In this document: piece by piece, positions 1 to 5,229 of the stretch | Position numbering within the stretch: position 1 is the first letter of the stretch | Layout: each line of letters opens with the position of its first letter | Source: Ignavibacteriota bacterium | GTDB lineage: Bacteria; Bacteroidota; Ignavibacteria; Tepidaquicellales; Tepidaquicellaceae | Assembly (NCBI GenBank): GCA_003135995.1 | Contig: PNBM01000005.1 | Location: 3,004-10,718 of the forward strand | Length of the DNA stretch: 7,715 nt | Reading direction: 5' to 3' | Notes under the pieces: generated by a model | The model's input: the letters and a program-made list of their open reading frames with translations, nothing else | The model's database searches: none | Told to the model about the DNA's origin: nothing | Made by a program: the position numbers and the translations under genes

Positions 1-1068
1 CGTCTGCAGGTTTCGACAAATTCGGGTTTCTCAACCACAGTTATAGATGTACAGGGATTAGCTAATTCCTCTTATCTTGTTCAACCCGGTCAATTATCAA
101 ACGGTGTAACTTATTACTGGAGAACAAATGCGAATAATTCCTGTCAGGCACCTTCTGATTGGTCAAATCCCAGGAATTTTACAACACAGCAGGGTGTATT
201 GTCCCCTCCAATATTGCAATTACCTGCAAATGGAGCAACGGGGGTTTCGTTAACACCGACGCTTGACTGGAGTGATGTAACGGGAGCAACGGGCTATGAA
301 GTTCAGATATCGTTGAACAATACTTTTCAATCACTTGTACTTGATGAATCTCCGGTTGCCTCTCAATGGATTGTTGACCAGGGAGTTCTTTCGGGAAGTC
401 AATTATATTTTTGGAGAGTTTGTACAATAAATTCGGGCGGAAACGGACCATGGGCAAGTTATTTTAGTTTTACAACACAAGTTGGTCCACCTGCAAGACC
501 AATATTAACAAATCCTCTCGATAGTGCAATAGGTGTATCTTTAACTCCTACTCTTGCATGGAATCCGGTTCCAAATAATAACAGTTATAGAGTTCAGGTT
601 TCAGCAGACGCAGGATTCGGATCGACTATCGTGAATCAGGTCACAGGGAATACACCTCAGTATGTTGTTCCAAACGGTTTGTTAACAAATAATACATTTT
701 ATTATTGGAGAGTGAATGCAGAAAATTCCGGCGGTACAAGTGCATGGTCTAACGTATTTCATTTCACGACTGTTGTTGGAGTGCCTCCTGCGCCATCATT
801 AATTTCTCCTTCTAATAATGCATCCGGTATTTCATTGACTCCGATGTTTATATGGTCTGATGTTTCTGTTGCTACGAAATACAGATTACAAATTTCGGTG
901 AATACAACATTCACTTCACTGGTATACGATAATCAGAACATAACTAATGATACTTTTAATCTACCGGGCGGAATATTAATCGGAACTACTAATTATTACT
1001 GGCGTGTTGCTGCAATTAATGCCGGAGGTCAGGGAGCCTGGTCAACTCCATATTTCCAATTCATGACA
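1..1068 (+). repeat. Four tandem fibronectin-III-like repeat units, 98-residue period
   Basis: Each unit is about 98 residues. The three complete ones begin with a Pro-rich linker followed by a G-(V/I)-SLTP core and the first conserved Trp (codons at 268, 559 and 853). All four contain a second conserved Trp in a Y-(Y/F)-WR motif and end near an F-x-(T/M)-T strand. The second Trp codons start at 118, 412, 706 and 1000, exactly 294 bases apart each time. The units are clearly diverged from each other, so this is an old protein-level duplication and not a recent DNA repeat. The first unit is cut by the window edge. Confidence 0.85.
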
Positions 1069-1605
1069 ATGCAATCGTTTACATTAAATTTGAAAGTTTA
1101 TCTTGAAGGATTTTATAACGGTACCACGCAGACTCAGATACAGGATACCGTACGTGTTTATCTTGCACAGGCTACTTCTCCGTTTACATTTAAAGACAGT
1201 ACTACTTATTTCTTAGGTAGTAATGGATCATCTACCGTTGGTTTTACAAGAGCAGTAAACGGTTATTATTATATTGTTGTAAAACACAGAAATCACCTTG
1301 AAACCTGGAGCTATCTAGCTGTGTCTTTTTCTACCGGTTCCCCTGTAAACTATAACTTTACTGATACAAGCATAAAAGCCTACGGAAATAATATGAAAAA
1401 GGTTGGTTCTGCGTATGTGCTGTATGGCGGCGACGCAAATCAGGACGGGCTTATCAATCCTTATGATTACACTATATTTGAGACCCAATTTGGTTTAAGC
1501 GGTTATCAGGTTTGTGATTTTAACGGTGATGGGTTTGTAGATGGTCTTGATGCTATATATATTTTACAACCAAATTTTGGTATTACATTAGCAAGACCTT
1601 ATTAA
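1..1605 (+). CDS. Partial Fn3-repeat surface protein with C-terminal dockerin-like calcium loops (5' end outside window)
   Basis: The reading frame is open from the first base, so the gene begins upstream; 534 residues and the TAA stop are visible. A TTG at 199 in this frame is not a believable start, because the sequence before it already encodes most of another repeat unit. Visible order: one incomplete and three complete fibronectin-III-like repeats (residues 1 to about 356), a beta-rich module (about 357-475) containing YIVVKHRNHLETWS at 424-437, then two dockerin/EF-hand-type loops, D478-x-N480-x-D482-G...D489 and D506-x-N508-x-D510-G...D514..D517. The protein ends in ARPY and has no T9SS sorting tail. 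Family knowledge: such repeats are extracellular spacers or binding modules, and dockerin-type loops bind calcium. Inference: a secreted adhesin, scaffold, or the non-catalytic tail of a large exoenzyme whose catalytic part lies upstream. The next gene is 51 bp downstream without a terminator, so the two may be co-transcribed. Confidence 0.9.
   Translation, partial: RLQVSTNSGFSTTVIDVQGLANSSYLVQPGQLSNGVTYYWRTNANNSCQAPSDWSNPRNFTTQQGVLSPPILQLPANGATGVSLTPTLDWSDVTGATGYEVQISLNNTFQSLVLDESPVASQWIVDQGVLSGSQLYFWRVCTINSGGNGPWASYFSFTTQVGPPARPILTNPLDSAIGVSLTPTLAWNPVPNNNSYRVQVSADAGFGSTIVNQVTGNTPQYVVPNGLLTNNTFYYWRVNAENSGGTSAWSNVFHFTTVVGVPPAPSLISPSNNASGISLTPMFIWSDVSVATKYRLQISVNTTFTSLVYDNQNITNDTFNLPGGILIGTTNYYWRVAAINAGGQGAWSTPYFQFMTMQSFTLNLKVYLEGFYNGTTQTQIQDTVRVYLAQATSPFTFKDSTTYFLGSNGSSTVGFTRAVNGYYYIVVKHRNHLETWSYLAVSFSTGSPVNYNFTDTSIKAYGNNMKKVGSAYVLYGGDANQDGLINPYDYTIFETQFGLSGYQVCDFNGDGFVDGLDAIYILQPNFGITLARPY
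1432..1551 (+). other. Dockerin-like pair of calcium-binding loops
   Basis: Two 12-residue loops of the DxNxDGxxxxxD type lie 28 residues apart (478-489 and 506-517 of the visible protein). Acidic or amide residues occupy loop positions 1, 3, 5, 9 and 12. This is the layout of dockerin type I and related EF-hand-like repeats. It sits at the extreme C-terminus, where dockerins usually sit. A strict cellulosomal dockerin also has defined recognition residues, and I cannot confirm these by eye, so a purely structural calcium module is possible. Confidence 0.7.
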
Positions 1606-1656
1606 TATAGATTTACTTTTAAATTTAATAATTATTAAAGTATAATTTTAACTTAT

Positions 1657-2487
1657 ATGAAAAAACTAATTTCTTTAATCATACTGATTTTGGTCTTTGC
1701 TTCAAGTGCACCGGCACAAAAAGTAACTTTTACAATGTCCAATGTCAGAATAGAATCCAGCATCTTACTTGCGGATATATATGCATCTGTAGCTGCCAGT
1801 CAGACCTGGCATGCAGGTATGACAAATATCAGAATTTATTATTACGTAAATAATACTCCCGGCGGTTTATCCGCCATGCCGGAAAGTCCCGTAACAAATG
1901 CTAATGTTAACCTGTCAGGCAATTCGAATTATTATACTATGACGAGTACGTCAATAATGAATGATACATGCATTAGTCTTAATATACAATTATTGCTTGG
2001 TAAAACCGGTTACGCACTGGCAGGTGGAAATTCTTATTTTCTCGGCACTCTGAAATTTAATATGATTGCTCCTCCGGACTCTTGTGCAGTTTTGAAATTT
2101 TTAAGCAACTCAACTGTCTTTGACGGTGTAAATCAATTATCATATTCATCAGGCTGGACGTCCATAGATCCGCCTCCGTGTCCTTATATCGGAATTTCTA
2201 CACGCAGCAATATCGGAGTTCCGAAATCATATAAATTATCACAAAACTATCCGAATCCGTTCAACCCGACAACTACAATTGAGTACTCAATTCCGAAATC
2301 AGGATTGGTAACATTGAAAGTTTTCGATATGCTCGGCAGACAGGTTGCTGTGCTTGTGAATAATTATAAAACTGTCGGTAATTACAGGATTGATTTTAAT
2401 GCGTCCGAATTATCGAGCGGAATTTATTTCTATAAAATGGAAACAAATGGTTTTGTAGCAATTAAAAAATTCGCGCTCATTAAATAA
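1657..2487 (+). CDS. Secreted beta-sandwich (possibly cohesin-like) protein with T9SS sorting domain
   Basis: The protein has 276 residues. The ATG at 1657 places a classic Sec signal peptide at the N-terminus: Lys-Lys, a Leu/Ile-rich core, then a small-residue site APA-Q near residues 18-21. The body (about 22-180) is beta-rich and of unknown function. Its start (KVTFTMSNV, then an alternating hydrophobic strand and a later FLGTLKF strand) recalls cohesin-like carbohydrate-binding-type beta sandwiches, but this is a weak resemblance. Residues about 190-276 are a T9SS type-A C-terminal sorting domain: QNYPNPFNP at 196-204, DMLGRQV at 224-230, SSGIYFYKM at 253-261, ending KKFALIK. Known role of that domain: passage through the outer membrane by the type IX system, usually with removal of the tail. 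No Shine-Dalgarno sequence is seen. The gene follows the dockerin-like gene by 51 bp and is closed by a strong terminator, so it is probably the last gene of an operon. Confidence 0.88.
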   Translation: MKKLISLIILILVFASSAPAQKVTFTMSNVRIESSILLADIYASVAASQTWHAGMTNIRIYYYVNNTPGGLSAMPESPVTNANVNLSGNSNYYTMTSTSIMNDTCISLNIQLLLGKTGYALAGGNSYFLGTLKFNMIAPPDSCAVLKFLSNSTVFDGVNQLSYSSGWTSIDPPPCPYIGISTRSNIGVPKSYKLSQNYPNPFNPTTTIEYSIPKSGLVTLKVFDMLGRQVAVLVNNYKTVGNYRIDFNASELSSGIYFYKMETNGFVAIKKFALIK

Positions 2488-2514
2488 AATGAAATTTGTA
2501 ATCTAATAATATCG

Positions 2515-2552
2515 GGAAGCAATTAATTAATTATTAATTGCTTCCTTTTTTT
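2515..2552 (+). terminator. Intrinsic terminator after the small T9SS protein
   Basis: A perfect 13-bp stem (2515-2527 with 2533-2545, GGAAGCAATTAAT and its complement) encloses a 5-base loop and is followed directly by seven T (2546-2552). It lies 27 bases after the stop codon and should end the transcript of the first two genes. Confidence 0.9.
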
Positions 2553-2635
2553 AAAATTTAAACCAAAACATTCTAAAAATCATTTCATCCGGTTATAAAT
2601 AAAATTTTTATCTTAAAAATTAAATATATTTCTTT

Positions 2636-5041
2636 ATGCAAAAATTATTAAAAACTTTTTTATTTTTTCTCGTTGTGCTTTGTTTTGCTTTTAATTCTGC
2701 CTATTCTCAAAAAGTTAAAGACAACTCTCAACCAAAATTTTCACAGGTCAGAATTTATGCGACCACTCCTAATGACTTTCAAAGAATTCAAGATGCGGGA
2801 TTGTTTTTGGATGGTGGTATACATAAAGCCGGTTTGTATTTTGAAACATGGCTTTCTGAAAGTGAAATTTTAATGTTAAAAAATTCGGGTGTTCCTTACC
2901 AGATAACGATTGATGACTGGATGCAATACTATAACAGCTTTCCGCCTTTGACTGCGAAACAATACAACGATATCATGAAAAATTCAAAAGACAATTATAA
3001 TATTACACATTCGATATTAGGTTCGATGGGAGGAAATTTAACGCTTGCACAGGTAAACTCGAAACTGGATTCTTTAAGGTTACAGTATCCTACTCTTGTA
3101 TCTGTCAAATGGTCAATCGGAAATTCATATGAGGGTAGACCGATGAATACAGTCAGAATTACAAAAAATCCTGATGCTCCGACAGGAAGACCAGAAATAT
3201 GGTATAACGGTGTAACACACGCTCGTGAACCGGGGGGAATGGAAAATGTTTTATATTACATTTACTGGTTAGTTGAAAATTATAACATCGACCCTATTGC
3301 AACATATATCTTAAATAATCGTGAAATATACTGGACACCAATTATTAACGTCGATGGATATTATTATAACGAAACAACAAATCCAACGGGTGGTGGTATG
3401 TGGAGAGCGAACAGGCACGTGACAACAGGAAACTGCGGATACGTGGATTTGAACAGAAATTTCGGAACATGGAATTTTTGGAATTCAGCTAACGGAGGTT
3501 CAAGTACTGACCAATGCAGCGGAGGACAGGGAACATACAGAGGAGTTTATCCAATGTCAGAACCCGAAACTCAGAATTGGAAAAATTTTGTAAGTACGAG
3601 AAATTTCAGAACTGAAATGGATTATCATACATATGGTAATTATTTAATAAAACCTTACGCATGGTGCGATCCAACTCCTACTCCGGACGATGCGATATTT
3701 AGCGAATATGGAACTGAAATAGTTGCATTAAATCATTTTACGTACGGAACACCATATCAGACAGTCGGATATTATGTAAGAGGCGGAAGTACAGATTGGG
3801 AATACAGCACTGACTCTACCTATCATTCTACACATACAATCGTATATTCCCCTGAAGTTGGTGTGATTGGTTTCTGGTCTAATGCTGCTAATATTGTTCC
3901 GGAAGCACAAACTTGTTTTTATCAAAACCAGTTAATGTCATTAGTAGCAGGACCTTATGCAGGATTAAAAAATCTTACATTCAATAAATCTACCTACACT
4001 CAAAATGAAACAGGTAATGTAAAAGTTGTTTTCAGAAACAAAGGGTTGATGGCTGCTTCAAACATAAAAGTTGAATTTACACCATTAAACAGTTATGTTA
4101 CTATTCCCGTTCAGTTATATACCAAAGCTTCTTTAGCTTCAAGAACTTCAGACAGTGTGACATTTAATTTTACTGTTTCAGGTACTTGCCCGAATGGATA
4201 TGCAATACCAACAAGAATCAGAATAAAACAAAATGACTCGTTGATTGTATTTACACAAAATACGATGATATTGGTAGGCAGCGGCGTCACAACATTTGCA
4301 GACAGTGCCGAAAATGGAACAACTAACTGGACGTATGGTACGGGATGGGCGATAAATACAGCACAATATCATACACCCACACACTGTTTTGCGAATGCTA
4401 ACTATGGAAATAATTTAAACAGTTCGTTGTCTTTGAATTTCCCGATAAATATGTCTGCATATAATGTAGCATTTCTTGAATTCTGGCAAAGATATGATGT
4501 TGAGAACGGATATGATTATTGTTATCCGGAAGTATCAAATGATAATGGAACAACCTGGCAGCAGCTTTCATCATATTCAGGAACTAATTTAACCTGGACA
4601 AAACAATCATTCGATATCTCATCAATGGTTAATCATTCAAATAATTTCAGAATCAGATTCAGATTATACAGTGATGCCAACACAACTGCATCGGGCTGGT
4701 ATGTAGATGATATTAAAATCACAACATATAACGGCGGTGTTACAGGTGTGGAAGAGAATCATAACGGATTATTACCTGTGAAATATTCTCTCGACCAAAA
4801 CTATCCGAATCCTTTTAATCCTTCGACGCAAATTAATTATTCGGTTGCGAAATCCGGATTAGTAAAAATATCAGTTTACGACATATTAGGCCGTGAAGTA
4901 AATGTGCTCGTGAATGAAGTTAAAAATCCCGGATTCTATTCTGTCGATTTCAACGGTTCTTCACTTTCCAGCGGATTGTATTTTTATAAAATGGAATCAA
5001 ACGGATTCGTTGATACAAAGAAAATGACGTTAATAAAATAA
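2636..5041 (+). CDS. Secreted M14 zinc carboxypeptidase with CARDB-like, MAM-like and T9SS domains (paralogue 1)
   Basis: The 801-residue protein should cleave C-terminal amino acids from peptides outside the cell. Signal peptide: residues 1 to about 25, ending SAYSQ. Residues about 30-120 form an N-terminal region (SQVRI, GLFLDGG, WLSESE, KNSGVPY) in the position of an M14 propeptide. The catalytic domain (about 125-435) has all expected residues: zinc ligands H195 and E198 in HARE plus H331 in YHTYG; R260; N273-R274 in DLNRNF; Y379 before GGSTDW; general base E407 in SPEVG. These correspond to H69, E72, H196, R127, N144-R145, Y248 and E270 of carboxypeptidase A. The residue matching CPA position 255 is T386. 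About 440-548 is a CARDB/NEW3-like beta domain. About 552-697 is a MAM-like domain of the immune-inhibitor-A type (SNDNGTTW 634-641, GWYVDDIKI 687-695). About 715-801 is the T9SS tail (QNYPNPFNP 721-729, ending KKMTLIK). Terminators on both sides suggest a single-gene transcript. No Shine-Dalgarno is visible; the start is fixed by the signal peptide. Confidence 0.95.
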   Translation: MQKLLKTFLFFLVVLCFAFNSAYSQKVKDNSQPKFSQVRIYATTPNDFQRIQDAGLFLDGGIHKAGLYFETWLSESEILMLKNSGVPYQITIDDWMQYYNSFPPLTAKQYNDIMKNSKDNYNITHSILGSMGGNLTLAQVNSKLDSLRLQYPTLVSVKWSIGNSYEGRPMNTVRITKNPDAPTGRPEIWYNGVTHAREPGGMENVLYYIYWLVENYNIDPIATYILNNREIYWTPIINVDGYYYNETTNPTGGGMWRANRHVTTGNCGYVDLNRNFGTWNFWNSANGGSSTDQCSGGQGTYRGVYPMSEPETQNWKNFVSTRNFRTEMDYHTYGNYLIKPYAWCDPTPTPDDAIFSEYGTEIVALNHFTYGTPYQTVGYYVRGGSTDWEYSTDSTYHSTHTIVYSPEVGVIGFWSNAANIVPEAQTCFYQNQLMSLVAGPYAGLKNLTFNKSTYTQNETGNVKVVFRNKGLMAASNIKVEFTPLNSYVTIPVQLYTKASLASRTSDSVTFNFTVSGTCPNGYAIPTRIRIKQNDSLIVFTQNTMILVGSGVTTFADSAENGTTNWTYGTGWAINTAQYHTPTHCFANANYGNNLNSSLSLNFPINMSAYNVAFLEFWQRYDVENGYDYCYPEVSNDNGTTWQQLSSYSGTNLTWTKQSFDISSMVNHSNNFRIRFRLYSDANTTASGWYVDDIKITTYNGGVTGVEENHNGLLPVKYSLDQNYPNPFNPSTQINYSVAKSGLVKISVYDILGREVNVLVNEVKNPGFYSVDFNGSSLSSGLYFYKMESNGFVDTKKMTLIK

Positions 5042-5061
5042 ATTTTAATTAAATTTCAAAT

Positions 5062-5105
5062 AAATCCCCGGTTAATCAATAAAAAAAATTAACCGGGGAT
5101 TTTTT
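5062..5105 (+). terminator. Intrinsic terminator between the two carboxypeptidase genes
   Basis: A perfect 15-bp stem (5062-5076 with 5088-5102) with a CCCCGG/CCGGGG core and an 11-base A-rich loop runs into a T run (5100-5105). It starts 21 bases after the stop codon of the first peptidase gene and should insulate the second peptidase from read-through. Confidence 0.9.
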
Positions 5106-5140
5106 ATTTGATTTGTAATTTTTTGTAACGGAGTTCATGT

Positions 5141-5171
5141 TAAATTATGAATTTAAATTAATCATAATTTA
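5141..5171 (+). promoter_or_regulatory. Perfect 10-bp inverted repeat upstream of the second carboxypeptidase
   Basis: TAAATTATGA (5141-5150) is repeated as its exact reverse complement TCATAATTTA (5162-5171) across an 11-base spacer. The centre-to-centre distance of 21 bases, about two helical turns, would suit a dimeric regulator. There is no T run after it, so it is not a terminator. The surrounding DNA is very AT-rich, so chance remains possible. Confidence 0.3.
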
Positions 5172-5177
5172 TAAGGA

Positions 5178-5206
5178 TTGACTCATATTATTATTTTATT
5201 TAAATT
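5178..5206 (+). promoter_or_regulatory. Candidate sigma-70-like promoter for the second carboxypeptidase
   Basis: TTGACT (5178-5183) followed after 17 bases by TAAATT (5201-5206) gives five of six and four of six matches to the -35 and -10 consensus. Transcription would start near 5212, leaving a leader of about 18 bases before the ATG. AT-rich DNA yields many such matches, and the promoter consensus of this lineage may differ, so this is tentative. Confidence 0.3.
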
Positions 5207-5229
5207 AATTACTTAAATTAAATAAAAAA

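Noticed and set aside
179..457. Minus-strand reading frame of 92 codons.
   Set aside because: It lies opposite the repeat gene, has no recognisable domain, and is a shadow of strong coding on the + strand. The minus-strand frames at 3728-3925, 4178-4384, 5893-6171 and 6490-6678 were rejected for the same reason.
199..1605. A complete gene starting at TTG 199.
   Set aside because: The same frame is open to base 1 and encodes most of another repeat unit, so the TTG is internal and the gene is 5'-truncated by the window.
1624..1639. 16-bp perfect palindrome TTTAATAATTATTAAA between the first two genes, considered as terminator or operator.
   Set aside because: It is composed only of A and T, would form a very weak stem, and is not followed by a T run; it fits chance in AT-rich spacer DNA.
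2553..2635. Promoter for the first peptidase, such as TATAAA near 2594 or TATATTTC near 2625.
   Set aside because: The first has no convincing -35 partner and the second is only 3 bases from the ATG. A promoter must exist after the terminator, but I cannot place it.
2673..2873. Second + frame of 66 codons within the first peptidase gene.
   Set aside because: It overlaps the pro-region in another phase and its product resembles nothing; the peptidase frame has clear family motifs throughout.
5153..5221. Three copies of TTAAATTAA (5153, 5200, 5213) upstream of the second peptidase, considered as binding-site repeats.
   Set aside because: They are low-complexity A/T words with irregular spacing, expected by chance here.
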